Below, piece by piece: positions 32,419 to 45,193 of a stretch of DNA of 64,000 nt; within the stretch, counting starts at the first letter, position 1, and every line of letters begins with the position of its first letter. The translations under genes and the position numbers were made by a program. The stretch is from assembly GCF_003086295.3 (NCBI RefSeq), contig NC_092051.1:25911940-25975939 (forward strand), read 5' to 3'. Source of the stretch: Arachis hypogaea. Lineage: Eukaryota > Streptophyta > Magnoliopsida > Fabales > Fabaceae. Under the pieces are notes generated by a model that did not search any database, was not told the DNA's origin, and was given only the letters and a program-made list of their open reading frames with translations.

Positions 32419-33860
32419 ATGTCTGACCCTCAACGAAAAGGAAAAGGCAAGGCAACCACTGGCAAAAGGAAAAGAGGCAAATCTTCTATGTCTATCATGG
32501 ACATCATGCATGATGACTCCTGGCGGGAAAAGCACTTTACCCCACAGGAGAAGGCTGACTAGCTCCTCACTGCCAATGATCCGGTAAAATTTGAAAACAG
32601 ATACTGTGAGCTGAAGTATCTAGTGTTTGCCACCTCCAAAAACCTGTACCTGGAGAGAACTCTGAAAATCCCAGCAGAACTACAGCAATACACCTCCGAT
32701 CAGATCAAACAGAGAGGCTGGTTCTTCTTGGAGAGAAACTTGACAGAGGTCAATACTTCCTAGGTCAGAGAGTTTTACTGCAACTATTTCAAGACTTCCC
32801 TGGATGCAGTGCACCTCAGAGGGAAACAGATTTTGTTCACTGAGGAAGCCATTGAGGACATCCTCCACCTTCAGCCTAAATCAGATCAGCCTGACGGTTA
32901 CCAAAAGGCTGAAGAGGATATGCAGTTTATGAGATTTGACTGGGATGCTGTCAAGAAGAGGATAGCCCTTGATCCTACTGTCCCATGGGTCATGGGGAAG
33001 AACACAGGGATGCCTAAGGGTATCAAGCTGATGTATCTGAATGATGAGGCTCGGCTCTGACACCAGATCCTGAGCAACTTTGTTATGCCAAGCACTCATG
33101 AAACGGAGCTGCCTGCTACTATGATCACCCTCCTCTGGTGTGTGATGGAGGGTAAGGACCTGTATCTTCCATGATTCATCCGGCACTATATGGCCAGGGT
33201 CCATGTCAGAGGCACCCTTCCTTTCCCTTATCTGATCACCCAGCTCGGCTGTCGAGCTGACGTGTCTTGGGAGCTTGCTGATGAGAAGCCACCTGCTGCA
33301 GACTGCAAGAAGATTATCCCTCACAGCAGGAAGTTTCAGGCTTTGGGTTACAGACCCCCATTCCTCACCGCTTCTGATGAGACAGCCACACCTTCAGCTG
33401 CCCCTTCTTCATCTACTGCTGCCCCAGCTACCACCACTGCACCTCCACCTGTCCCTGAGCCCATTTATCACTTGGTGCATCGACTCTTCGCCGCTTGGAT
33501 CGTATGGAGCATCGCAACAAGCGACGCTATGAGCACCTCAAGTTGATGATCCGATTCGGCAGCGACATCCCCTCCGAGCCTGACACACCATCAGAGCCAT
33601 CTGAGGAGGAGGCGGACGAGCATGAGGAGGAGACACATGCACAGAGAGAGGCTGAGCAGGCAGGACTAGAGTAGGCTGTGCCACAGCAGGAGGAGCCACA
33701 CCAGATTCAGGCCGCAGACCCAGAGATCCCTCTCCAGTCAGCACCTCCACTGCAGCAGACAGATCCGCCTACACTCATCCAGTCTGCAGACCCTCAGGCC
33801 ACCACAGAGACTCCAGTAGCCCATCCTTCCGGTGATGACACTCCTTCACACCCAGCTTGA
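32419..33860 (+). pseudogene. Third ORF of E3 (env position), broken
   Basis: From ATG 32419 a basic, lysine-rich N-terminus leads into a globular part with WFFLERNL and LPFPYLITQLG, resembling the putative plant transposon (Transposase_32) family of Athila third ORFs, from memory. In-frame stops lie at about 32560, 32761, 33058 and 33172, and a one-base shift near 33460-33540 moves the reading to the frame that ends at 33858-33860. The C-terminal quarter is proline-, threonine- and glutamate-rich low complexity. No membrane segment. The stop lies four bases before the hairpin/PPT module. Confidence 0.75.
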
Positions 33861-33863
33861 GTG

Positions 33864-33902
33864 AGCATCGAGGACGATGCTTTATTTTAAGTGTGGGGAG
33901 GT
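33864..33902 (+). promoter_or_regulatory. Internal hairpin plus PPT-like motif (E3)
   Basis: Perfect 7-bp stem AGCATCG/CGATGCT with loop AGGA (33864-33881), then AAGTGTGGGGAGGT at 33889-33902. That 14-base motif is identical to the PPT at 35615-35628. Confidence 0.7.
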
Positions 33903-35590
33903 CGCCATCTCCGGCGTATCTTTTTGGTGAACCACTACAGACTCTTTTATCTTATTTTGTTTATTTTTCTGTATTTTTATCTTTATTTTTACTTTTTAGT
34001 ACTTATACATTGCTCTTTTCGTGTATTTTTACTTTATTTCCGCATTTTGCACTTTAGTTTATATTTTAGCCATTTAGTTTAGTTTGCAATTCTAAACCTA
34101 TTAGTTATAAACTTTGTGGATGCATTAGTATAGTTTACCCTTTTAGCATATAATAGTTTGATTTAATTGAAAATAAAGGAGTAAACTAGAAATCTTAGTA
34201 AATTAAAACAATCCACATACCTTGTATATATAGCAGTACATGTTAGTTAGTTAACAACATTTCATCAAGGAACAACACTAAGATTTTAAGGGCCACCCTA
34301 AAAATTACATTGAGAATAATGGGAACTCTTAAGTTTTACTTGCATGACATATATAACTGATATATGATTTTTGAGCTGGAGAACACACAGCCTGTGAGTT
34401 TTGAGCTTAATTGTATGGTTACATTCAAACTATAAATTTCATTCCTGTGTGTTTTACCCTTCTTTTTTATTCTGATGTTCTTTACTTTGTTTTAATCTAT
34501 ATGTCCAATATAGAATATAGATACATACCAAAGAAGTGATTGAGGCCATCATTTGAATTTTTCCTCACTTATCCCAAATTAGCCTACCTTTTACATCACC
34601 CTTGTTAGCCCCCTTGAGCTTTTTAATCCCCTCTTGTTCTATAAACCACATTACTAGCCTTAAGCAGAAAAACAAAATATAAAAATCCCAAGTTGAATCC
34701 TTGGTTAGCTTAAGATAGAAATTGTGTATTATTTAAGTGTGGGGAACTTTATGGAAACATGGGATGATAGAAACAAAGTAGGAATTTAAAAAGAATGAGT
34801 TGTTTCAAAAATAAAATTTGGGAAGCATGCTCATGTGAAATCAAAACAATTGAATTACCATGTGCATCAATATATATATATATAAAATAAAAAATTCAGT
34901 ATTTAAATAAAGGGGATACAAAAATTCCCCAATTGCAAAATAAAAAGAATCAATGCACATGGGACAAAATTAAAGTTAATGCATGAGCTTGCAATACAAA
35001 GTGGAAAATTTGGACAAATAGGTTAAAGAAACTTTTGATTTATAAAGTATGTATGTTAGGTGAGATCTTAGACTAATCAAGGATTCACTTATTAGCTCAC
35101 TTAGCCCTATACATATACCCTTACCTTTACCTTGGTCCCATTACAACCTTGGAAAAGACCTCATGATTTTTGTATGTCTGTATTCTATAATTGTTGATTG
35201 GTTAGATGAAGAACAAAGTTATAGAAAGTAAGGATAGAAAAAGAATAGAGTGATTAACCCAATAAACACTGAGTGACTAGAGAGTAAACACAAAATCCAG
35301 TGAGGGTTCAATAGCTCATCACCATATATCTTTGCTTAATTGTTAATTGTATTGCAAGTTTGTGAAATACTTTTACCCATCTCAACTGTAAAGGTGCTTT
35401 AACATTATCTAGGGTTTGGCTATGTATATATGATTCCTTGAGGATATGAATTAATTTGACTACATGTAAGCTTTATATACAAGTGAATAACAATTAGAAT
35501 TGCATGATTTATTTAAGTAGTTGCATTTAGAGTAGATTGCATTGCATGAGATTCCACCACTTTAACCTTACCTTATTCTTTATTTGGATT
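33903..35590 (+). other. 3' untranslated region of E3
   Basis: No gene. AT-rich, with an (AT)n run near 34870-34886 and a third AAGTGTGGGGA at about 34736 without a clear hairpin. Confidence 0.55.
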
Positions 35591-35628
35591 TAGCATGAGG
35601 ACATGCTATTGTTTAAGTGTGGGGAGGT
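35591..35628 (+). promoter_or_regulatory. Hairpin plus polypurine tract before the E3 3' LTR
   Basis: Perfect 7-bp stem TAGCATG/CATGCTA with loop AGGA (35591-35608), then AAGTGTGGGGAGGT (35615-35628) touching the LTR. Confidence 0.8.
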
Positions 35629-37037
35629 TGATAAACCCATATTTCATGATATATTTTGTGCTCAATTTAAGTGATTTATTCAACCCTTCACCCACTTATT
35701 CATGTGAAATTGCATGGTTTTACTTTCCCTTCGTTATTATGTGATATATGTGAAAAACATGTTTTCTATGCTTTAAAAATAATTATTTTAATTACCTTTT
35801 ATTACCATTCGATGCCGTGATTTATGTGTTGAGTATTTTCAGATCTCCTAAGGCAGGAATGATTTAAAGGATGGAAAGGAAACATACAAAAATAGAAGGA
35901 AAGCACAAAATGGAGTTTTTGAAGAAACTGGCAGCGACGCAAACGCATGGACGACGCGGCCGCGTGCCCAGCGCGAAAAGGCAGCGACACGAACGCGTGA
36001 CTGACGCGGACGCGCGCCTTGAGCAAAACACAGATGACGCGTACGCGTGACCGAAGTGAACGCGTGACAAGGAAAACTCCCAGACGACGCGACCGCGTGA
36101 CCCACGCGGACGCGTGACAGACGCCACGTGCAGAAACTGCAGAAAACACTACAGCGATTTCTGAAGCCCTTTTTGGCCCAGATCCAAGTCCAGAAAGCAC
36201 AGATTAGAGGTTATAAAATGGGGGAATGCATCCATTCAGAGGGAGGCCTTCAATTAGGATTTCTATTTATTTCAATTTATGATTTCAACTTCTTATCAGG
36301 TTCAATATTCCTTTTACTTTATATTCTCTTTTACTTTCAGATACTTTAATGCTTCCCTTTAATTACTTATATTGCCAAATTGGCTTATGAACTCTTTTTA
36401 TTTATTTTCCCAATTTAACTTATGAACTCTTTATGTTTAAATTGATTTTCTCTTATTAATGTAATTGAGGTATTTCAGATTTATGATTCTTATTTAGCCT
36501 TTTTATATTCTTGGCTTTAATTGATTAACTGGAGGCTCTTGAGTTATCAAACTTATCGTGATTGATTGTTATGTCTGCTAATTGAATTGAATTCCACTAA
36601 CCCTAGTCTTTCCTTAGAAGTTGGCTAGGACTTGGGAAATCAAACTAATTAGTCCGCTTGACTTTCCCTTGCTTTCGTAAAGGTTAACTAAGTGGGATTA
36701 ACTTCAATTCTCATAAGAATAACTAGGATAGGACTTCCGAATTTTCATACCGTGCCGAGAGTTTATTTTATAGTTATTTATTTATTTTACTTGTCATTTA
36801 AATTACTTGTCCCTTACTTTCAAAACCCCCAATTTACAAAACTCATAACCAATAATAAGAACACCTCCCTGCAGTTCCTTGAGAAGATGATCCGAGGTTT
36901 AAATACTTCGGTTATCAATTTTAAAGGGGTTTGTTACTTGTGACAACCAAAACATTTGTAAGAAAGGACTTTTGTTGGTTTAGAAGCTATACCTGCAACG
37001 AGGATTTATCTGCGAATTTCTAGACCACGCAAAAGTT
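35629..37037 (+). repeat. E3 3' LTR
   Basis: Opens TGATAAACCCATATTTCATG after the PPT. It contains a CG-rich palindrome array (35930-36125) about 300 bp in. The right limit is uncertain (about 1.4 kb). Confidence 0.65.
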
Positions 37038-37530
37038 CACCAAACCTTCAAGCACCACACCATCCATCTCCGTGGAATCTAAATGTCTATATACCTTGCC
37101 ATCAACTATATGAACTATCAACTCCTTACACACCACCTCAATACACTCACCGACATAACACACCTTCCAACTATATAATCTTTCTTCCAACCATTGAACC
37201 TTCTTTTTCACCTAAATGTGAAGTTCTCCAACCCTTGCCCTAAGAACAACAAGACCTTCAATCTTTTCTCCAAGAGAAAGAAGAATTCCGAAGGAAGCAA
37301 GGGGAGTTCAATGCCACTATAGCCGAAGCGATGAACCTCTTAGCCCTACTACGCTCAAGAAATCAAGGCATTTCCTTTGAAGAATGTGAAGGATCAACTA
37401 AGGAGTATAGTGAGGAGGAGAACATGGAGTCTAAAATAGAAGAAGTGGAGTTAAGGCTTGAGTCACAAGAGGGAGAAGGTAAAACAATTGAACCGGAAGA
37501 GGTGTTCATACATTATTCCGAGCTACAAGG
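37038..37530 (+). other. Fragment of another retroelement, probably gag linker
   Basis: A frame from about 37260 to 37564 encodes a charged, glutamate-rich sequence (EEFRRKQGEFNATIAEAMNL then acidic repeats) that looks like the Gag C-terminal region of an Athila-like element. No full domain. It is the insertion site of E4 and may continue beyond the right end of E4, outside the window. Confidence 0.4.
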
Positions 37531-37967
37531 TCCAAGTCGGCCCGAGATAAATAAACCGACCTCTTGAAAGGTTGGTCCATTACTGACCACTTCACAAAAA
37601 GCTCAGAAAACCACAACAGAGGCCCAAGAACAAAAGGACACCGCCCACCAGAGGGCGGTTGACCAAAAGATAAAGATATCCTCCCTAAAAAGATAAGATA
37701 AGATAACCAGCTTATCTCAAAGGAAGATCATCAATCATTACTATAAATTCATTGGAGTACCCAGGTATAACACATACTCCAATTCTACAAAAAAACCTGC
37801 TTAAAGCCCGTACTGACTTAAGCATCGGAGTCTCTTGCAGGTACCACCACCCCCCAGTGATCAAGGTCCAGCCACATCCCAAGCTCCAACAAATTGGACG
37901 CGGCAGCTTCGATCACATCAGATCTCGTCCGAGATCGACCTCAATGTTTCAGGTAACCCTCGGAACA
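37531..37967 (+). repeat. E4 5' LTR (left limit uncertain)
   Basis: Ends GGAACA two bases before the PBS. It contains a GATAA-repeat patch (37690-37725) and CTATAAATT near 37741 as a possible TATA box. No 3' LTR is left to compare, so the start is a guess within about 40 bp. Confidence 0.5.
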
Positions 37968-37968
37968 T

Positions 37969-37986
37969 TGGCGCGGTTGTCGGAGA
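37969..37986 (+). other. Primer-binding site of E4
   Basis: TGGCGCGGTTGTCGGAGA, a decayed form of the tRNA-Asp-type PBS seen in E1. Confidence 0.6.
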
Positions 37987-37987
37987 C

Positions 37988-39822
37988 CCTGGAAGTCATC
38001 ACATCACTATAGCAAGCAACCCTGCCAACGACCTCAACTTGGGATTAGAAGAAGGGACGCACACGAATGCCGGACCGAACTCCCTAAAGGATACACACCA
38101 ATCCAAGGGAGATAAGCAGACCCAGAACACTGAGAATTTAGATACCATTCGTGAACAGTAGGATCGCCTCAAACAGCTCGAACAAGAAGCTGAACGACAA
38201 CGTGAAGCCGAGCGAGATCTCCGGAGAGAAACGAGGAGACGTTGAGAACTAGAAGACAAGCTCTTCAAGCTCGAAGCCGATCTCAAAAATAAAACTACTC
38301 GATCCAACCGCGAAGATAGCCCCCATAAGGACCAAGACCTATTCACAAAGGAAATCATGAAAGCGAAAGTCCCAAAAGACTTCAAAGCTCCTAACATGAC
38401 CCCCTACGATGGTACGTCTGACCAAGTCATCACCTCAGCAACTTCAGGAGCCGGATGCACCTCACGAACGCCTCAGATGCAACCCGTTGCAAAGCTTTCC
38501 CGACCACCTTGACCAAGACGGCAATAAGGTGGTTCGACAGCTTGCCGCCAAGATTGATTACAGGCTTCGATGACCTCACCAAGAAGTTCCTAGCTAGATT
38601 CTCCATCCAGAAGGAGAAAACCAAGCATGCTCCAAGCCTGCTAGGGATTAAACAATGAGATCGGGAAAGCCTCCACAGTTACATGGAAAGATTCAATAAA
38701 GCATGCCTTGACATACAGAATCTTCTTACAGAAGCAGCAATTATGGGACTCATCAATAGACTACGGGAAGGACCCTTTAGTCACTCTATATCCAAAAAAC
38801 ACCTAACATCTCTGAACGAGGTACAGGAACGGACGGAAAAGTACATCAATATGGAGGAGAACTCCCGACTAGGAGAAGCCTCAAAGACCGAACTCCCCTA
38901 CCCATCTCGGGATAAGGATAAAGAGTCCAGGAAAAAGGAAGACTAACCTACTGAAAAACCCAGGAAGTACCACAACTACACCCCTCTTCGGGTGTCCCTT
39001 GTAGATGTTTACCGAGAGATATGCAACACTGAGAAGATCACACTCCCTTGCCCGATTAAACACAAGAGAGGAGGAAGTCAGACAGAGTATTGTGAATACC
39101 ACCAGATTTACGGGCATACTACTAACGAGTGCTATGACCTGAAAAATGTCATAGAAAAATTGGCACGAGAAGGGAAACTAGATCGGTTCTTAGCCAATAG
39201 AGCAGACGATCCAAGAAAGAGAAGAAGGGATGAAGAGGGTGGACGAGCTGAATGCCCCCCTCATACCCGTGAGAGACATATTCACATGATAAACGGAGAA
39301 TTTGCAAGAGGAGGGATCTCCAAGTTATCTCGCAAAAGACACCTTAAAGAGATATACCATGTCGGAGAAGGGAATAAGCCATCCAACCTCCCCACTATCA
39401 CATTCACTCAAGAAGATGCCACAGGCATCATACCGGGGCATGATGACCCTATGGTCATTACCATCATACTTGCTAATGCCAATCTACACCAAACATTAGT
39501 AGACCAAGGAAGCTCGGCGGATATCCTTTTCAAATCCGCCTTCGATAAGCTCGGCCTACAAGAAAAAGAGCTCAGAGCATATCCTAATAGCCTATTCGGG
39601 CTCGGAGAAGCCCCGATCCAACCGCTTGGGTACATCCCGCTGCACAAAACCTTTGGGAAAGGGACACGGTCTAGAATGCTAAGTATATACTACATTGTAG
39701 TCGACGTAAGCTCTGCATACAATGCCCTTATAGGTCGAACAACGCTAAACCAGCTCGTCGCAGTGGTCTCCACTCCACACCTATGAATGAAGTTTCCAAC
39801 GCCAGAAGGGATCGCCACCATA
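37988..39822 (+). pseudogene. E4 gag and protease
   Basis: The N-terminal region (frame of 37988-38160) ends in a TAG; a charged coiled-coil-like linker follows with another stop near 38245. Near 38430 one base is lost and the frame moves. Then comes the capsid domain with AIRWFDSLPP, FDDLTKKFLARFS and SLHSYMERFNKACLD (stop at about 38656), and a zinc knuckle C-x2-H-x4-H-x4-C (CEYHQIYGHTTNEC, near 39090). The protease has VDQGSSADILF near 39505. A TGA follows at 39784-39786, and the CACTA begins 39 bases later. The Gag type is that of the Tat/Retand group. Decayed. Confidence 0.82.
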
Positions 39823-39825
39823 AAG
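39823..39825 (+). other. Target site duplication of the CACTA element, left copy
   Basis: AAG, repeated exactly at 52920-52922. A 3-bp TSD is the rule for CACTA transposons. Confidence 0.85.
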
Positions 39826-40190
39826 CACTACAAGAAAAAGCAATATTTGTAACAAAAAAAATTATTACAAAAAATTGAAATTTTGAAACAATTTTTGTAA
39901 CAAAAAAGGGGCCGTTGCAGTATGTCCCGTTACAAAAAGTTTTTGTAACAAAAAATGGAAATGTTACAATTCAAAGTGATATTTTGTAACAAATTTTTCT
40001 GATACAAAAAACCAGAAGTCGTTACAAAAGTGGTAACAAATTTTGATCTTCAAAATATTTTTTGTGACAATCTAATTTTTCCTATCATAAAATTTTGTTA
40101 CAAAATGTAACTTGATTTTGTAACATTTTTTTCTTTAGTTACAAAAGCAAAATAATTATTTTGTAACAATATTTTTTAATACAAATTGCA
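39826..40190 (+). repeat. CACTA left terminal and subterminal repeats
   Basis: About a dozen copies of TTGTAACAA/TTGTTACAA or one-base variants within 365 bp, in both orientations. Subterminal repeats of this kind bind the TNPA-type protein in En/Spm. Confidence 0.8.
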
Positions 40191-43100
40191 TGCATAATTT
40201 ACTAAATTATTTTTTAAATTAACTAATATATTAACTATTTTATTAAGCAAATCTACATTTATACAAATCTACATTTATATAATATGTAAAAACATATATA
40301 ATTCAAATATGTCTCATTTTGATAAAATTATTTTAAAATAAAATAACATTAGTGAGTACATTGATTAGTTCTACAAGTTATATTTCTTGCACAAGTTCAA
40401 CAAAAAGTTAAAAGTTCTAACATAGATTAGTGTCTCTATGAATCAAAATATTCTTGAACCCTCAAAGTAGCATGTGGTCACCATTTTAGCACTCCTGTAA
40501 ATAAGAAAAATCGAAACAAAAAATTAGAAATTAAACAAGATATAACACTAATTATAATTTTTTCTATTAAGTTTTATCCAAAATGTTTAGAAAAATTTTG
40601 GCAGAACCTCCCTAAAACTTGGATATATCTACCGTCTACGATTCCAACAAAAACAACCAATTCACAACTTATTTCTCAACCAATACACAGTCAAATTTAT
40701 CAAACCAAATAATAGGACATTTGTCATTTATCAACCATGACACAAGTAAAATGTGATAAATAGATCCATATATAAATTAAACTATACTAATAATATAGGA
40801 ATCATCTAGGAATATGTATTAACACCATAACCCCTCTGCCACTACAGAAATGGAACAGGTGGTCACGGTACTTCTGTAGCATGAAATAACCCATCTGCCT
40901 TACAGAAATGAAATATGGATCTGTACCGCAGGAAAGCATTCTCAGTGGTCGCACCATCATCTATCTAACTGCATCAATGCAGCAGATGAATATATAAATA
41001 TCTCTATAGTTGCCTCAGTGTAACAGATAATCATACAATAAGTACTTTACTCTTTCATTTTTCTTTTATAATTGTAAATACGCAAGCGGGACAAGACCTA
41101 TGCCCTTGCCAACAACCTCATAAACCAACCAAATAATATTTTCTCAAAAGAATCAGTAAAGTTATCGTCTTTAAACAAGTCTTAAATATTCATTTTAATT
41201 ACAACCTTATACTTTTATAAAAATTTGGGCATAATCTCTTCCAAAAATAGGACTTAGCTACCCTTTTCGGGTCCCAACCAAATAATTTTTCAAACTCTTC
41301 TCAACCTTTCCTAGTATCAAATCATTTCTAAATCAAACAAATTCCAATATTAAATCAATCATATAATGCTAAGATTCATTTTTAACGTTATGAACTCGTG
41401 ACGGTCACTAAGACATTTTTGACACTCTATTTTCTTCTCTATTTTTAATATAACAAATGAAATCAGAATTGCACAAACTTTATGTCCAGAGGTTCAGCTC
41501 AGAATAAGCTTTCTAAAAAATCAAAAATCACAATTTTCTGATTTAACTAGTCTCAGAAACAAAGGAGAAACGCTGACTGCTCTGCAGTGCTTAGAAACCA
41601 GAAAACAGCAGCAGCATACGATATCCAAATTCCATATAAAATTCAAATTAAATCCAATAGCCTTTAAAATGGTTCAACTTAACATATCCAGGTTTCTTTT
41701 CCAATTGGTTTCAGGTCAAAATCATTTTTAATGAAGGATTTATGTACTTAGAAGTTGAGTAAGTTTCTGCAGAATTCTGTTTTAAAAGTTAATGAATATA
41801 TCCTCTTCCAAGTCCCATAACTTACTCATTAAAATATGGAAAGCCATGAAATTTAAATCAAATATTCTAAACATATTTAAATTTCACCTCCAATTAGTTA
41901 CATCTCAATATCTATCCAGAATCAAAAGTTATAAACTCTCAAAGTTACTGATTTAAGAAACCAGAATCTGGCTTTTACTGCATAATGCATCATCTTTCAA
42001 AAATTCATATCCTTAAAACTACAAGTCCAACCATTCTGAAATTTTATGGAATTAAAATAATAAGACTAAAGTTTCATTTAAAATTGGTTCCATCTCAAAA
42101 TTCAATTCGAAACACTCACAGCAAAGCCAACAAATTACTGCTGTTCTAAAAATTCAGCAGTAAAAATCAGATTCCACAACCATAACTCAAAAATTCACCA
42201 TAAATCATATACTTGACAAAAAGGTCTTAAATTCACCAGTCCAGCTCCTTATATTCCCAAGCTTAATTCAGACTTGGTCTCATGCAATTTTGATCATCAC
42301 AGAATTAGTTATAGCTTTTCAAAGTTAACGATTTCATTTAAAGATAATGCAGGAAATCAGATTTTTCAGTTTAATTTTGAAAATCTCAACTAATTCTCCA
42401 GTTAATTCAAACTTCTCAAAATTGAATTCCAACAACGAATTTCATCCTAGTTTACTTAGCTTTTACTCTCTTATCATTTTGATTACTGTTGAATATCTGA
42501 TTTACTTCCAAATTTTCCATTTAATTTCAAAACTCAGATTCTCAGCAATCAATTCAACATTTCAAGATTCAGCCCTCCAAATATTCTCTAAATCCAACTC
42601 CAATCAATCACCAACTAAGTCCATTACAACAATCATATAACCAGCTTAATAACAACAATTTCAATTTACTCCATCAAAATACAGAATTCACAACAATCTC
42701 TTATCAAACAATTCATAAACCACGCATAATCATTTTCAAAAAATCAACGAATTCAATCAAAGTTCCAACCAAAATCTCAATCATTCCGATCACAATCTCA
42801 GCCACAATTCAACATTCATATAATCAATCAATCACTCACAACTATTATACCTATTTGCAGTTACCCAATAAACTTTGTGGGCATTCTTAAATTAAAACCG
42901 TTTAAGTTAAACCCCCTACCTCAATTTAGTCGAAGCCGTACGAATTAACTGCGATAAGTCTTTATTTTGAATTTTGCAGCAGAAGCGATGGTAATTCTAT
43001 CGCAACCGGGGACATCTATAGCTGCATTAGTTTGAACAGCGGCAGCGTCAACTCCAATTACGCTTGCAGCAACAACAATTTTAACAGCTCCAGCATAATA

Positions 43101-44711
43101 GCACAGTACTAAAACAGGGATATTGGCTATCATAATTAAAATAATAATTTAACAGAGAAATAAGATGCCAAACAGAACAAGAGCGAGAGCGTTACAGGGT
43201 TATGAATAGATGTTCAGTGTCAAAATGAAGAGGATGTGTAGTGGCTTCTCTCCCCCGGTGACAAGTCCCAGCTGTAACGATTCCAACAAACCCAACAGAG
43301 CCAAGAACATCAAGGACCATTACAGGGTGTTACAGAACAATAAGAGTTCAGAAATGGTGGTGATTATGGTTGCCAGGCACGATTGACTCACCATGAATGA
43401 CAGCAGTAGCCAGGAACTCCGGCGACGACGACGCTGAAACTCAGAGATGCGAGCTTGGGCTCCATGGACGGGACGACATCTCCTCCCTGTTACCTCCATC
43501 GCGTCTCTCTCTCTCGACGCCTCTCCCTCATCCCTGTTCAACCGGCACCAGCGGACTCCACCCACGGCAATGGCGACATCTCGGGTAGCAGTGACGGCAC
43601 ACGGCAACGCGCGACAGTGACGATGGTCCTATCTCATCTCGGTCGCGAGCTTCCTTCTCTGTCTTCGGGATTCTTAGTGACGGCGGTAACGACACACAAC
43701 AGCGGCGCGTCCCCCTCTCCTTTCTCCATGTGCAATGGCGCCTTCCTCTCCCTTGCGCTCTTTTCCCCTTCCTTCCTTCTCCCCCTTCGAGTCCCCCCTT
43801 CTCTCGTTTCTTCCCTTTCCTGAACGTATGTGCGTTGTGTTTGATTTAGGGATTGGGAAATTAGGGTTTTATTTAGGAATTTTAGAGTTAAAGTTAATTA
43901 TATATGAGTAATATAATAATTTTATAAAATATTTATGATAGAATAATAATTTAGAATTTGAATATAATACTATAAAAATTATTTTTAAAATGTATAAGAT
44001 TTTATCTACCAATTTATTAACGAGCTCAAATAATTATTTCTAATTTAAATTATAAAGTAAGTATACTAATGACATTTTATAAAATATGGTTAAACTCGAA
44101 ATATCAATTACCTAAATTAAATTATATGATCTTTCATTATTTTTTCATCATAACTTTAATTTTAATTTATATAAGATAACTAGTTATAATAAAAATTGTG
44201 CACAAATACTAATTGACTTAAAATTAAAGTATTTATCAAAATCAATTTAATCATTCCTAATAAATTAATCTCTAAGAGCTCAAACTAATAAAATAAGTCA
44301 CAATTTATTCATAATACGAGTTACTTAAATTAAAATGTACAATCCTTTCTTATTTTTCAACTACTAAGAATATGCAAAATATTCAATTATAATAAAATTG
44401 CTTAAGAATCTTAATTGGTCTAAAATGAAATTATCTCCGAATCTATTTAATTATTTCTAATAAAGTAATTTCTAAAATTACAAAGTTTAAACTTAATAAG
44501 ATAAAATCACAATTTATTCATAATTATATTTTCAAAAATGCGGGATGTTACAATAGACGGCGCAGCAGAGTGTTCGTGGAGTAAGGCTTTAGGGGGGTGG
44601 GGACTTAGGTTTTTTACTGCACTACTCTATTACTTTTTACACTTCTGCTTTCAGTATTTTGGTTTTTTTTTCTTTTATATTTATTTACTTTTATTTATAT
44701 TTATAATTTAA
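40191..44711. other. AT-rich interior of the CACTA element, unassigned
   Basis: No recognisable gene over 4.5 kb. 40840-40945 holds two imperfect direct repeats around CTGCC..TACAGAAATG. 41000-42850 is AT-rich and many words recur loosely (ttcaaaatt, tcagaatc). 43380-43820 is GC- and CT-rich with only simple-composition frames. 43850-44553 is strongly AT-rich and ends in GGGATGTTACA, which reads on the other strand as TGTAACATCCC, a common LTR start in plants. A second LTR end with matching flanks was not found. Confidence 0.4.
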
Positions 44712-44720
44712 TAAAATTTC
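44712..44720 (+). other. Target site duplication of the MULE, left copy
   Basis: TAAAATTTC, repeated exactly at 52367-52375. 9-bp duplications are typical of Mutator-like elements. Confidence 0.9.
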
Positions 44721-44814
44721 GGGCAAAACACTTAGATAAGCCAAGGAGAATGAAATTTTACACAAATAAGCCAAATGGATAACTGTTTCATGAATCCACC
44801 AATGCACATAACTA

Positions 44815-45115
44815 TATAGTTCGAATCAGTATGTATCAAACTAGAATTACATGTAATTCGAAACAAGGTGGTTCGAATTACTTTAACACACGCACACACT
44901 ATAATTCGAATTGAGCTGATTCGAATTATGCATAGGTTAATTCGAGGCAAGCTGATTTGATTTACATTGTTGGACGAAACCCTAACTAATTCAAACCTGG
45001 CTGATTCGAATTACTCCTTTTTTGCCTCTAGTAGTAATTCGAATTGGGCTATTTTGAATTACACTGGATTTGGCTATAAAAGGAGTTCGAATCCACCTCA
45101 TTCGAATCACTTCTC
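44815..45115. repeat. MULE left subterminal palindrome array (ATTCGAAT)
   Basis: About nine units of a(g)TTCGAATtac, some as full GTAATTCGAATTAC palindromes, at 25-40 bp spacing. The mirror array is at 52030-52270. They could be transposase or host-factor sites. Confidence 0.75.
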
Positions 45116-45193
45116 CACTCTCATACCCCACCAAATCCCAGAGAAAATGACCCAGATTCGCTCCGACAAAGGCTCGAGCAGGATACTTAGCTG

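Larger units (their letters stand above)
30196..37037 (+). mobile_element. E3: 3' part of a second Athila lineage
   Basis: Begins within the post-pol hairpin (ACAACCCACC), so pol has been separated from it by the LTR insertion to its left. It holds a CG-rich palindrome array (30345-30960), a C-rich stretch, a third ORF with stops (32419-33860), two hairpin/PPT modules and a 3' LTR from 35629 that opens TGATAAACCCATATTTC. The right end is placed at about 37037 by the last CA before unrelated sequence and could be off by tens of bases. The protein type and layout mirror E2, but the LTR and PPT (AAGTGTGGGGAGGT) differ. Confidence 0.75.

Noticed and set aside
43455..43823. 122-codon Ser/Pro/Leu-rich frame in the CACTA interior
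   Set aside because: Low-complexity, GC/CT-rich stretch; no recognisable domain and no splice or homology support.
43274..44552. Possible solo LTR (TGTAAC...GTTACA) in the CACTA interior
   Set aside because: The right end looks like an LTR start read backwards, but the left end was picked only because it begins TGTAAC, and the flanks (CCAGC/ATAGA) give no target duplication.
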